Shown: positions 18,233-26,808, counted from the first letter of the stretch. The stretch is 64,000 nucleotides of DNA from DAISJI01 sp964559835 (GCA_964559835.1 CAZLJE010000004.1:124001-188000); one strand, 5' to 3'. Numbers and translations are program-made. Notes: generated by a model from the sequence alone, not told the origin.

Positions 18233-18672
18233 GATCGATCTCCTTGGTTCTGCGCCAGGGCGGTGATCTCGTCGGCGAGCTTTTGCAGTTCGTGCCAGCG
18301 CTGTTGTCCGAGCTGCCGTCCGACCTCTTCTTGTGTTTTTTCCCACGCAACCGTTCCGCGCTTCAGTTGCGCCTCTCCCGACTTCGTCAGGCTCAGCCGC
18401 CACTCGCGCCGGTCCGCGCCGCGGGTTCTCTTGATCCACCCTCGACGCCGCACGATATCCAGCGTCCGCGTCAGCGTCGTGCTGTCCATCGCCAGGACCT
18501 CACCGAGCCGTCCCTGTGAGACCTCCCCCGTGAGCGACAGCGCCTGCAGGATGGTGAACTGCGTCCCCCGGAACCCGAGCGGCCGGAGCGCCTCGTCGTA
18601 GATCTGCGAGAGCGCCCGCGACGCCCTCCGAAGGCTGGCGCACATGCACGGAAGCTTTGGAACATTGGTCAT
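18229..18672 (-). CDS. MarR-family transcriptional regulator
   Basis: A 147-residue winged-helix regulator of the MarR family. The recognition region QGRLGEVLAMDSTTLTRTLDIVRRRGWIKR (about 58-88, given in part here: STTLTRTLDIV) and the wing with GADRREWRLSLT are typical, and C-terminal helices form the dimer interface. MarR proteins repress their own operon and leave DNA on ligand binding. The ATG lies 3 nt from a perfect palindrome at 18675-18702, the likely operator. Two cysteines (KLPCMCASL, about 7-9) near the N-terminus could sense oxidants or metals, as in OhrR-like members, though this is not established. It is the first gene of a two-gene unit. Confidence 0.9.
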   Translation of the reverse strand: MTNVPKLPCMCASLRRASRALSQIYDEALRPLGFRGTQFTILQALSLTGEVSQGRLGEVLAMDSTTLTRTLDIVRRRGWIKRTRGADRREWRLSLTKSGEAQLKRGTVAWEKTQEEVGRQLGQQRWHELQKLADEITALAQNQGDRS

Positions 18673-18674
18673 GG

Positions 18675-18702
18675 CAAGATAGATGTATATGCATCTATCT
18701 TG
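18675..18702. promoter_or_regulatory. Palindromic operator of the MarR operon
   Basis: A perfect inverted repeat has 11-bp arms, CAAGATAGATG (18675-18685) and CATCTATCTTG (18692-18702), separated by 6 nt. It starts 3 nt upstream of the MarR start codon. Size and position fit a MarR-dimer autoregulatory operator that also blocks ribosome entry or the promoter. Confidence 0.85.
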
Positions 18703-19075
18703 ATTCAAGAAAATTTGTAACAGGGCACGACTTCCTCGCGGCTTCAGCCGCTGGTGGAAGCGCCGGGCTTTAGCCCGGCGAAACCGACCTTTCCGTTCTG
18801 TCATTCTGAGCGGAGGCGCGGCCCGATGCGTCGGCCGCTTTTGCCGACGCTTGCCGCGCCGCAGTCGAAGAACCTGCTTTTTTCGCCGTTGCGCCGCCCG
18901 CCCAACCACCGCATCGGCCATTCACTAGCTCGACCAGGTCATCGACGGCAAAGCCCAACCCCAATGTTTGTCATCCCGAGCGAGAGCCTGCCCTGAGCGA
19001 AGTCGAAGGGGCTTCAGCCCGAGTCGAGGGACCTTGTGTTTTCGTAGGCGTCACACCCACTACAATGCCGAAGAC
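18703..19075. repeat. Repeat-rich gap: REP palindromes, SERSEE-type repeats, prfA relic 1
   Basis: There is no intact gene here. Two palindromes sit side by side: an imperfect one at 18731-18760 and CGCCGGGCT-TT-AGCCCGGCG at 18761-18780. Fragments of the dispersed acidobacterial repeat that reads CATTCTGAGCG...GTCGAAGAACCT follow at about 18800-18875 and CATCCCGAGCG...GAAGTCGAAGGGG at 18970-19013. Between them is a 60-nt relic of the prfA 3' region. The stretch looks like a landing zone for small non-autonomous repeats. Confidence 0.7.
18905..18965 (+). pseudogene. prfA 3'-region relic 1
   Basis: About 60 nt match prfA 17420-17483. The shared stretches are ACCACCGCATCGGCC, AGCTCGACCAGGTCAT and GACGGCAAA, with a 3-nt gap and scattered changes. 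Frame is lost by surrounding sequence. It is the first of two decayed prfA 3' copies downstream of the intact gene. Confidence 0.75.
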
Positions 19076-19759
19076 ATGCCGCACGGCCGATACCTCGGAT
19101 TCGCGAAATGTCCCAGCTGCGGGCGGCGGCTCGACTTGTCCGAAGCCAACGAGTTCGGCGGCCTCGAGTGCTCGTGCGGCAAGCCGCTGGTCATCGCCCA
19201 ACGTTTCGGGACGGCAATGGCAATACTGTGTCTGGTCGGAAGTTGGGTACTGCCGTTTCTGCTCGGCTTACGCGGTCGTTACTTCGCGTACTTGATCTTC
19301 GCGTGGGTTCCGGCGTTCGTTGTCCTGTTCGCCCTGGTGAGCATTCTCGTCGCCCCGCAGCTTGGGCTACGTTTGAAGATTGCCCGCCCCGAACCTAATC
19401 CGATCGGCCGTCGCGTCTTGATTCTCATCTCGTGCTGGATCTCGTGCTGGTTCGTGTCCTTTGGCGAGATTTACATTCTGCTTGGTGGGGCTTCGGTCCT
19501 TTTGGGTGCGTCTACCGCCGAACGCGCCGAGAACATGGAAATGCTTTCCACGCCTTTAGCGTGGGCAAACAATGATTTCACGATTCGGCCCGACACGAAC
19601 ATCCTGAAAGCGTTTGGTATCGCTGGCTTCAACAGCTTCTTCTATGGCGTCCTATTGTTTGCCGCCTATAGCATCGTCCGCGTGTTCCAGGACAGATCGC
19701 TCCCGGTAACGCTCGGATTGTCAGGTCCTCCGCCGGGCGATGGTCACGACGTGGACTGA
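19076..19759 (+). CDS. Zinc-ribbon membrane protein, unknown function
   Basis: A 227-residue protein. A cytoplasmic N-terminal zinc ribbon is formed by CPSC (about 11-14) and CSC (about 33-35), with GRRLDLSEANEFGGLE between. Four hydrophobic segments follow (about 48-70, 75-100, 120-145, 190-210). Homologous plans occur in small acidobacterial membrane proteins without assigned function. The start at 19076 is preferred because everything upstream is repeat sequence. It lies between two prfA relics and so may belong to a mobile or duplicated segment. Confidence 0.7.
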   Translation: MPHGRYLGFAKCPSCGRRLDLSEANEFGGLECSCGKPLVIAQRFGTAMAILCLVGSWVLPFLLGLRGRYFAYLIFAWVPAFVVLFALVSILVAPQLGLRLKIARPEPNPIGRRVLILISCWISCWFVSFGEIYILLGGASVLLGASTAERAENMEMLSTPLAWANNDFTIRPDTNILKAFGIAGFNSFFYGVLLFAAYSIVRVFQDRSLPVTLGLSGPPPGDGHDVD

Positions 19760-19773
19760 TGCATTTTTCTAGC

Positions 19774-19839
19774 ACCGGCGTCTCGCCGGTCCCTGCGCAC
19801 GTCGCGTGATGTCGACCGTAGCACCGGCGTCTCGCCGGT
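19774..19839. repeat. Two REP-like palindromes (ACCGGCG-TCT-CGCCGGT)
   Basis: The identical 17-mer core occurs at 19774-19790 and 19823-19839, each preceded by TAGC. The same core, with the spacer GGA or AGA, is found inside fmt (40169-40218), inside rsmB (39222-39238) and after the JAMM gene (50380-50396). A CATCCTGACGCGAGGCGCAGC repeat fragment follows at about 19859. Confidence 0.8.
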
Positions 19840-19920
19840 AACTCCGCCCTCCAGTGCTGTCATCCTGACGCGAGGCGCAGCCGAGCGGAATGATCTATGT
19901 TTTCGACCATCGGGGGAGGC

Positions 19921-20045
19921 GCATGGCCTCATCCTGCACGAGCTCGACCAAGTCATGGACGGCATACTCGAACCGTTCACCGACGGCCGCACCACCCACT
20001 TCAACGCCGAAAAAACTGAAGGAGCATGCCGCAGTCACGACGTAG
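19921..20045 (+). pseudogene. prfA 3'-end relic 2
   Basis: A decayed copy of the last about 125 nt of prfA (17427-17550) runs to the position of the stop codon. By eye identity is roughly four in five, including CATGGCCTCATCCTGCACGA, AGTCATGGACGGCA and ACCACCCACTTCAACGCCGA. A deletion near 20015 shifts the frame before the terminal TAG. The intact prfA ends in LTTHFNAEK plus 8 residues; here TTHFNAEK is still legible. Confidence 0.88.
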
Positions 20046-20088
20046 GGTCGAGCCAGCCGCTGGCACGGTGTCGCGAAGGGCAAAATTT

Positions 20089-20118
20089 CCTAGCCCGGGA
20101 GGTAAGTCCCGGGCTAGG
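20089..20118. terminator. Terminator hairpin after the MmeI-like gene
   Basis: A perfect 12-bp stem, CCTAGCCCGGGA (20089-20100) and TCCCGGGCTAGG (20107-20118), has a 6-nt loop. On the minus strand it lies 30 nt past the stop of the MmeI-like gene and is followed by AAATTTTG, a modest T-run. Confidence 0.65.
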
Positions 20119-20148
20119 GTGCGCACCCTCTTTGCCCCGATTGTCTGC

Positions 20149-23058
20149 TCAGGAGTGCGTGACAGAAATTGCTCGGGGACCGAGTGATGGCAGTTCGACC
20201 CGATCATTTGAGACCAACTGCTGATGGTCTTTAACGCAGGCCGGTACCCCTGGGCGCTGGATAGAGGCGCCGTGGTCTTCGAGAGAAGCGACCTCAAGAT
20301 TCAAGCCCAGAAGGAATGAAAGCGTGTCGGTTTGGGGGCCCATTCCGTAAGCGAGTCTGACAGCGACATCAAGCTCCGCTTGGACTGTCTTTAGCGGGTT
20401 GTCTCCGGGTAATTCGGTCAATTGGTACAGCTCGCGCAGACTCAGACTCGACGCGCTCATCAGCTTTCTTCTAGTCGCTCGAAGATTCCGCGCCGCCTCG
20501 GCTACGCGCGCAACCTGGGATGAGTTCACTGCTTGTGGCCAAGGGAAAGTATCGAAAACTGTGTCGGACGTGTACCGGAAGTCAGATTTCAGCGTAGAAC
20601 ACTTCGAAATAAACCACGTCCAGTGAATTTCAGACTGTAGGATTCCGAATGAATAATCATCGTCAAAAGGAAAGACCATGCAGGCCGCATTGGGGCGAAT
20701 CTCTGGAGAGATGAATTCGAATATAGGCCGTTTGGTGACCTGGCCACACGCGATATAGCGAGTGAGCTTTGCGATGGCCTTGATCATGTCGGCCCTGGCC
20801 CAACTCAAGAGCCACCATTGCTTGAGAAAATTTGCGTGATGGTGATTCACTCTAGCCTCTGGGTCTTTTTCCTGTACCTCCTTGTTACGGTCTTCCTCTT
20901 CTTTAGCTGCTTTCTGGCGGTCCGGCAGCACTTCCTTCTTGATAATCGCAAATGGGGCCGCATACTTTGCTGACTCGACGATGTCACGCGGATGGAAATC
21001 GATTACACAACGCTTGGGCGATGGTGGAAAAGTCGACAACAGGTCATTCGCGGTCAGGAATGGAAAGATGACTTCGCGGTTTTTCTCGTCTGCTTTGAAC
21101 ACGGCCTCTGCCCGGTCGAGCGAGAGCAGAAACCCTTCGTGACCGTGCGTCTGTCCTTGAAAGCAACTCTTGGAATCTACATTGCATTTGAGCCTTCTTG
21201 CGCTTGATACGTCCGTCGTAAACGAAAGTGAGGAATTTATCGAAGGCAGTTGTTCCACCTTCCAAGGGCCTTGTCGATCATCCCCAATCAACTGAAAGAG
21301 AGTTTTCGGGCCCGCCTGATCGCCCTTAATCCAGTTCACGATTGAGACATGCACGACCGCTTCTCCGGACCACGGCTGGGAAGACACCGCTTCGGTTATC
21401 GTGCCACCGTGCTGAATGATGTAGTCGAGCCCACCTTCGCGCGAATAATTCTGCCGGATAGTATTTGTGCCGACGAGTCCAGCGCGTTGACCCTGCTTCA
21501 GGCAATCGTGTGCCTTGCGAAACCAATAAACGCAATAGTCAGCCCTGCCAGGAATGTCTGGATATGCGCCCCGAAGTCTCTGCAAGTATGCCGGGCCGAG
21601 TTCCTTCTGCATCTTGTTCTTTGATTGAAACGGCGGATTTCCGATAATCGCGTCCGCCTCAGGCCACTTCATGAATAGGGCATCGTCACAAACGACATTC
21701 TTGTCCAAGTTGTCTAGCGGCAGTGCTTGATTAAGAAGGTCACTTTGGAATTCTTTAAAACGTTCTTGGCCCTCTAAGAGGGCGAATTCTCTAGCCAATG
21801 CAAGCGTCACCTTGGCCAATTCCGCTGCAAATGGCGTATGGTCGATTCCGTAGAACTGCTGAGTCCTTATGGGTAAGCCAAAGCCGACTTTTTTGGCGGC
21901 ATCGACTCCGAAATCTGCCCACACCTTCGCGGTGAGATCCAGACTGATCCTCGACAGCTCGCGAAACGCTACGTAAAGGAAGTTGCCGCTGCCGCAGGCC
22001 GGATCGAGCACCCGAAAATGTTGGATCGAGTTACGCAGCGCGACCAGATCTTTGAGCGTATTCGCATCTTCGAGGCGTTTGCGGAAAGGGCGAACGATAG
22101 TAGGAAGTACGACTTTTTGGATGTCCGCTTCGCTGGTGAAATGGGCACCATGCGCGTGACGTTCCTTTTGGTCCATGCTGCTCTGAAACAAAGAACCGAA
22201 AACCGCCGGCTGAACTTTCCCCCAGTCCTCATCGGCTGCCTGCATGAGAAGCAGTACCTCTCCCGACGTTAACTCGACCGGGTCAATCTCCTTAAATAGG
22301 CCCCCATTAAAGTACGGTACATCCTTGTAACGGCCGCCCTTCGCGGAACGCTCTGAGTTCATCTGTCTAAACAGGTTTCCGATCAAGTCGTACGATTTAG
22401 CTGCGCTGTCACACTCTTCGAGAAGTTCCTGGAAAATTCCGTGGGGAAGGAGGCCGACGTCTTCAGAGACCATGGCCACCAGGCATTGCAGGATGAAGCG
22501 TTGCGACTTCACCCGGTCCTGGGTGCATCTCATGATCGAATTAAATACAACCGCGAGCTTGTCGGCGGCGTACCGAGTGACCGCGACACGGTTGTTGCCA
22601 AATCGTGGCTTCTTTTCGACCGGGAGGAGAAAATTCAGCGCGTCATATCGTTTAGGAAGGTCGGGGAGACGTACTCGATCCATCGGCTCTTCCATTTGCT
22701 CGTCAAATTCGTAAATCCAAAACTCATCAAAGTTGCATAAAACCACGTACTGAGGTCGGTGGGGCACCGAATGTAGCCAATACTCAAATGCTTGCTGGTA
22801 GTGGTCGCGGAGGTTCTCCGTCCGGCTCTTCATCTCAAGAATGAGCCGAGGCTTCCACAGGAGGTCAATGAACTTGGTCCGTTGTCCTCGGCGGTATTGG
22901 CGGTCTTCGAGGGTCGCGCCCGCTTCCTTGTAGCCATCGTGACCGAAGGCCTGAAAAAGCCGATCGCAGAAGACTTGTGCCTCGCCCTTCTCATCGCCTT
23001 TCAGTTTTTGGGCGTATTCCACGAACCGCTGAAGGCGCTCGGATTGTTCGGTGATCAT
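20149..23058 (-). CDS. MmeI-like type IIL fused restriction-modification enzyme
   Basis: A 969-residue single-chain restriction enzyme and adenine-N6 methyltransferase. The N-terminal nuclease shows D65-x9-E75-x-K77 (FIDLLW ... ILEMKS), a PD-(D/E)XK site. A helical spacer (about 130-330) leads to the methyltransferase with motif I DPACGSGNFLY (about 350) and motif IV GNPPF (about 470). The C-terminal half is the target-recognition domain; the HWTWF...SDFRYTSD...FDTFPWP block is typical of the MmeI family. One polypeptide would both cut and protect, since MmeI-type enzymes modify one strand. No separate methylase or specificity gene is present. Base use looks less GC-rich than in neighbours, and prfA relics lie beside it, so horizontal gain is likely. 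Confidence 0.9.
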   Translation of the reverse strand: MITEQSERLQRFVEYAQKLKGDEKGEAQVFCDRLFQAFGHDGYKEAGATLEDRQYRRGQRTKFIDLLWKPRLILEMKSRTENLRDHYQQAFEYWLHSVPHRPQYVVLCNFDEFWIYEFDEQMEEPMDRVRLPDLPKRYDALNFLLPVEKKPRFGNNRVAVTRYAADKLAVVFNSIMRCTQDRVKSQRFILQCLVAMVSEDVGLLPHGIFQELLEECDSAAKSYDLIGNLFRQMNSERSAKGGRYKDVPYFNGGLFKEIDPVELTSGEVLLLMQAADEDWGKVQPAVFGSLFQSSMDQKERHAHGAHFTSEADIQKVVLPTIVRPFRKRLEDANTLKDLVALRNSIQHFRVLDPACGSGNFLYVAFRELSRISLDLTAKVWADFGVDAAKKVGFGLPIRTQQFYGIDHTPFAAELAKVTLALAREFALLEGQERFKEFQSDLLNQALPLDNLDKNVVCDDALFMKWPEADAIIGNPPFQSKNKMQKELGPAYLQRLRGAYPDIPGRADYCVYWFRKAHDCLKQGQRAGLVGTNTIRQNYSREGGLDYIIQHGGTITEAVSSQPWSGEAVVHVSIVNWIKGDQAGPKTLFQLIGDDRQGPWKVEQLPSINSSLSFTTDVSSARRLKCNVDSKSCFQGQTHGHEGFLLSLDRAEAVFKADEKNREVIFPFLTANDLLSTFPPSPKRCVIDFHPRDIVESAKYAAPFAIIKKEVLPDRQKAAKEEEDRNKEVQEKDPEARVNHHHANFLKQWWLLSWARADMIKAIAKLTRYIACGQVTKRPIFEFISPEIRPNAACMVFPFDDDYSFGILQSEIHWTWFISKCSTLKSDFRYTSDTVFDTFPWPQAVNSSQVARVAEAARNLRATRRKLMSASSLSLRELYQLTELPGDNPLKTVQAELDVAVRLAYGMGPQTDTLSFLLGLNLEVASLEDHGASIQRPGVPACVKDHQQLVSNDRVELPSLGPRAISVTHS

Positions 23059-23403
23059 TGCGGCTGATTAGAACACTTCCCGCGGTTCGTTCACAACGCT
23101 TGATGTCCACATTTTCCTCTAGAAGCAACGAATCTGCCCGCGAACATGTAAGTGTGTGAAACCCGAGCTCTTGACAGTCGCGTGTAAGTGAGTGCGCCTT
23201 CCTTTGAAATTCTTGGGAAAAATTGGTAGAAGCCCGGTCCGCGACATCAGACTCGGGGACAAAACTCGGGGACAAAGACTCGGGGACAGACGGAACGTTC
23301 ACTGCAAATCTACGATTGATCTCCGAGACGCTTTGTCCGCGTTCATCCGCGAAATCCGCGGCTGCTTTTTCCTGCACTGACCAAACGGCGTGCTTCCACC
23401 TGC

Positions 23404-23433
23404 TGATCACCGACCACTGATCACTGACCACTT
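23404..23433. repeat. Heptamer array D (units GATCACC/GACCACT)
   Basis: Four 7-nt units GATCACC, GACCACT, GATCACT, GACCACT. The same word set occurs in array L at 47256-47284. It has no clear inverted arm nearby. Confidence 0.78.
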
Positions 23434-23670
23434 CCTCATCCACAAGTAGCCCACATCACACGCATGTGTGACCAAACCCTATTGACTTCTGCCTTTCCCG
23501 GCGCGACGATGAATCACGGGCCGAGGTCAACGTTAATGTGTCCCTCGCGCCCATTAGCTTCCCATGCTGGCCGTCAAGACACTCCGGCCGCAGCTCCCCT
23601 CCACCCACTTCTCCACCACCCCGGTTAACTCTTTTGACAAATTTCCCGCCAAAATCGCCTGTGCAAGACT

Positions 23671-23762
23671 CCAAGTAACCCGGACGTATTTTGATGATTC
23701 GAAAGAGGCGCACCAGAAACTAGCAGTTACTACCCCGCGCGACCATAACGTAATAGTAATGG
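23671..23762 (+). repeat. Left inverted copy of the kinase-gene upstream element
   Basis: About 90 nt that, read on the plus strand, match the minus-strand sequence of 26706-26796. The best core is AAAGAGGC followed by a short variable part and AAACTAGCAGTTACTA (23719-23734), then CATAACG and AGTAATGG. The copy lies just past the 3' end of the kinase gene, pointing toward it. Confidence 0.75.
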
Positions 23763-23803
23763 CGCCTTTGCCACACCTGGACCAACAGTTGTGCAGACGA
23801 TCC

Positions 23804-26542
23804 TTACCGCGCTGGCTGCAGTTCGTGGGCGTACGCCGCTTGGCAGGCGATGGCTGCCTGCCGCACCTGGAGGAACTCGGGACTGTTCCGCACCTTGTCG
23901 AACAGCGGGTCCAGGTCGACCGCGGGATACGAGCAGTAGTGCCCGTCGACGGCGGCTTTCAGCATCCGCGCCGCCGCGGCGGTCTGGCCGCAATAGGCCA
24001 GGTGCGAAGCGAACAGGTAGCTCACTTCGGGATCGTCGTCCGGCTTGATCGCAGACGCGAGTGCGGCGACATCAGTGCCGGGTGCGCCCGTGGCGCAGGC
24101 GCGCAACATCCGGTAGCTGTCCCAGCCGGAGATCGCGGGCGGGCTGAGCCGCAGGGCTTCATCGATCTTGCCTTGCCGCATGAGGATGTCGATGCCGCGA
24201 GCCCTCGACCACTCGCTGCCGAGGCCCTTGCGGAGCTGGCTCATGGCGCGCGAATAATCGCGGGTTTCCATGTACGTTGCCGAGCACGGGCTCCAGAGCC
24301 GTGGGTCCAACTGGATGGTGACATCGCATTCGTGGGCCGATTCCTGAAGCCGTCCCGCGTAGCGGAGTACATAACTCATCAGGTGATGAAGGTAGCCGAT
24401 ATCGGGGCGTCGCCGCAGCAGGTCGCCCGCCTGGCGCAGCGCGGTGTGCAGGTCGCCGCGCTCGGCGCGGTGCAGGACGAGTTCAGAGGCTGCGCCGGTA
24501 TCGGAAGGATCGAGTGCGATGGCGCGTTCGGCGGCTTCATCGGAACGGTCCAGCTGCGCCCGGCCGCCGCCCGCGAACCGTGAAGCTCCGTACAATCGAC
24601 CCGACAACTCGCGCCAGGCGGGCGCGTAAGTCGGATCGAGCGCGACCGACTTCTCCAACAGTGCTATCGCTTGCTTCGTCGGCTCCGGATCGGTTGTCGG
24701 CGCCATGCTGTGGACGTACAACTCGTACGCTTCGGCATTCTTCGAAGCGGGCAATGCTTCGCCGTCGAAGTCGGGTGCTCCAAGCGCGGGCGCCAGCTTG
24801 TTGCGGGCAATAGCGGACATCTCCGTCTGCATCATCAGGAGGTCGCCCGCCGGGACATTCACCGTGTCTCGCCAGACCACCGTGTCTCTGTCCGGATCGA
24901 ACGCTTCGATGGTGATCTGTAATTGGCCGCCGACACTTGCAAAATGGCCGGTCACGATCCGGTTGACGGCAAGTTCGCCAGCCGCCTTCCTGGCATCGAG
25001 CCGCTCCGGAGACAACTGGCTGTTGTTGCCGAGCGGACGGACCGTAAGCGGCCGCATATGAGTGAGAGTGGTGGTGATCTGATCGGCCAATGCGATGCGC
25101 AGGGGATCGAGTGCGGTGTCCCGGCCAGTGTTCTGAAACGGAAGTACGGCGACGGCGATCGCGTGCACACCATCCGGTACCGGGCGCCGCTGCACCTTGA
25201 AGTTGACGGCGAGCGCGAACAGCACGGCGGCGACAGCGACGAGCATCCATGGCAGGCGGGCGCGTGTCGCTGCGCCGGTGCGACGGCGTTCCTCGTGACG
25301 ATCGAGAGTCACGCGCTGGACGCGTCGTTCGTCTAACGTGCTCAGCCGTTGAGCGAACTCCTTAGCGCTCGACAGCCGTCGTGCCGGATTGCCCGCCGCC
25401 GCATCCGCGATGTCCTGCCGCAGGAGTGGGTCGTCTATTTCCGCCTCCCAGCCGGGCGAAAGCGGCTTGCGGAATTCGCCCACGAGGAACTGGTACAGCA
25501 ACACGCCGAGCGCGTACACGTCGGAGGCGGTGCTGGGCGATTGGCCCGACAGCACCTCGGGCGCGACATACAGCGCCGTACCCGTCAGCGCGCTCGCTCC
25601 CGATTCGCCGGTCTGCGTAAATCCTGAATTCGTGATGCCGAAGGCGCCAAGACGGGAAACGTCGAGCAGGGCGCCGCTTCCGAAATCGCCGACCTTGACC
25701 TGCGGCTCGCCGTTGGGACCGGTTGCAACCATGATGTTGGCGGGCTTGATGTCCTTATGAAGTACGCCGAGCGAGTGGGCGTCGGCGATGGCCTGCGCAA
25801 CATCGATCAGGATCCGCAGCCGCACATCGAGCGGCACGTTCCCGATGCCTCCGTGGGATTGTCCCCATTCGGCGAGGTTCGGGCCGGCGTATTCGCTCTC
25901 CAGGTAATAGGGCGCGGTTTGGAAATTCCATTCCAGGATGCGCACAAAGTCGGCGCGTTCGCCGAGCGACTCGCGTAAGAGGCGCGCCAGTGTGACTTCG
26001 CGCTTCAACAACTTCACCCTGACGCCATCGCCCGCAAACTTGAACACCCGGGTTTCGTGCGTCTTAGGATGCTCGGCCAGCCATACTTCGCTCGAGAGCG
26101 ACAGGTCCAAACGGCGCGCCAGGCGCCACTGGTCGCGGCCGGGAACGGGATCGCCGGCACGCAGGTTTAGTTCGGGTCCGCTGGGCGGCTGCTCGACCGT
26201 ACTCTGTGCCGGCACCGCCAAGCGGTAGCCGACGCGGGGAACGGTGGCGATGATCTTCTCATCGTCGCCAAGTGCCTTGCGCAGCTTCGACACCGCGGTG
26301 GCCAACGACCCGTCCACCACTATCACGCCGGGCCAGACCGACCCGAGCAATTCGTCCTTGGTGACGACCTCGCCCGCATGCAACAACAGCTGCCGAAGCA
26401 CTTCGAGGGGCTTACTTTCGAGGTCGACCTTCGCCCCCGCCACTCGAAGCTCGCGGCGCAACTCGTCGAATTCGCAGTTCGCAAAGCGCCATGCCCGAGG
26501 GGGAAATTCTTCCAGGCGTTGCAACTGCGCTTTCGCGTTCAT
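23804..26542 (-). CDS. Winged-helix / Ser-Thr protein kinase / TolB-like / TPR fusion
   Basis: A 912-residue membrane regulator with an unusual order. Residues about 15-105 are an OmpR/CadC-type winged helix (VDLESKPLEVLRQLLLHAGE). Residues 130-400 are a Ser/Thr kinase with RVFKFAG lysine region, catalytic HKDIKPANIM (about 262) and VGDFGSG (about 285). A membrane segment follows at about 429-448. Then come a TolB/adenylate-cyclase-associated-like domain (AVAVLPFQNTG, about 465) and TPR repeats to the C-terminus. CadC-like proteins bind DNA directly from the membrane; here a kinase lies between DNA-binding and sensor parts, so DNA binding may be gated by phosphorylation. That is inference. 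It is flanked by inverted copies of its upstream region. Confidence 0.9.
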   Translation of the reverse strand: MNAKAQLQRLEEFPPRAWRFANCEFDELRRELRVAGAKVDLESKPLEVLRQLLLHAGEVVTKDELLGSVWPGVIVVDGSLATAVSKLRKALGDDEKIIATVPRVGYRLAVPAQSTVEQPPSGPELNLRAGDPVPGRDQWRLARRLDLSLSSEVWLAEHPKTHETRVFKFAGDGVRVKLLKREVTLARLLRESLGERADFVRILEWNFQTAPYYLESEYAGPNLAEWGQSHGGIGNVPLDVRLRILIDVAQAIADAHSLGVLHKDIKPANIMVATGPNGEPQVKVGDFGSGALLDVSRLGAFGITNSGFTQTGESGASALTGTALYVAPEVLSGQSPSTASDVYALGVLLYQFLVGEFRKPLSPGWEAEIDDPLLRQDIADAAAGNPARRLSSAKEFAQRLSTLDERRVQRVTLDRHEERRRTGAATRARLPWMLVAVAAVLFALAVNFKVQRRPVPDGVHAIAVAVLPFQNTGRDTALDPLRIALADQITTTLTHMRPLTVRPLGNNSQLSPERLDARKAAGELAVNRIVTGHFASVGGQLQITIEAFDPDRDTVVWRDTVNVPAGDLLMMQTEMSAIARNKLAPALGAPDFDGEALPASKNAEAYELYVHSMAPTTDPEPTKQAIALLEKSVALDPTYAPAWRELSGRLYGASRFAGGGRAQLDRSDEAAERAIALDPSDTGAASELVLHRAERGDLHTALRQAGDLLRRRPDIGYLHHLMSYVLRYAGRLQESAHECDVTIQLDPRLWSPCSATYMETRDYSRAMSQLRKGLGSEWSRARGIDILMRQGKIDEALRLSPPAISGWDSYRMLRACATGAPGTDVAALASAIKPDDDPEVSYLFASHLAYCGQTAAAARMLKAAVDGHYCSYPAVDLDPLFDKVRNSPEFLQVRQAAIACQAAYAHELQPAR

Positions 26543-26705
26543 GTACTTCGGCCTTCTTTAGAGTTCTTGAGGATTCCGTCAAGACACGTATTGGGGGAAT
26601 CACTGCAGGATGCCACCCCTGACCGGCCCGCAGTGGAGTGACATTCTCGCATAACTTTCGGGTACGAGCACGCAGATGTCGAGTTGTCCCCGGGGCTTTA
26701 CAACC

Positions 26706-26796
26706 TGTCATTACTGCTTTGTTATAGTCGTGCGAGTTAGTAACTGCTAGTTTTTTGGGTGCCTCTTTGGAATGAATGAGTTCTACCTGGGTTACC
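26706..26796 (-). repeat. Right copy of the kinase-gene upstream element
   Basis: Read on the minus strand this element leads into the kinase gene, ending about 165 nt before its ATG. It includes AAAGAGGC and AAACTAGCAGTTACTA (core near 26741-26756) and CAGTAATGAC. Its inverted partner is at 23671-23762. The homology seems to extend outward to the GTGTGAC palindromes at about 27045 and 23456. Confidence 0.75.
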
Positions 26797-26808
26797 TGGG
26801 GAGAAACG

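Larger units (their letters stand above)
23059..23803. repeat. Gene-free stretch: GGGGACA repeats, heptamer array D, inverted copy of upstream region
   Basis: I see no gene in this stretch. It holds three tandem copies of ACTCGGGGACAaa (23251-23289), heptamer array D (23404-23431), a 16-nt palindrome-like site TCACAC-GCAT-GTGTGA (23456-23471), and from about 23456 to 23762 an inverted, diverged copy of the region upstream of the kinase gene that starts at 26542. Confidence 0.6.

Noticed and set aside
17551..20148. Complete integrative element between prfA relics
   Set aside because: No integrase, excisionase or replication gene is visible, so only the hypothesis of past insertions is kept.
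19955..20224. Small gene downstream of the zinc-ribbon protein
   Set aside because: Its sequence is the prfA 3' relic followed by repeat DNA.
23564..24583. Long plus-strand open frame opposite the kinase gene
   Set aside because: It mirrors the codon periodicity of the real minus-strand gene, has no domain and no ribosome site.
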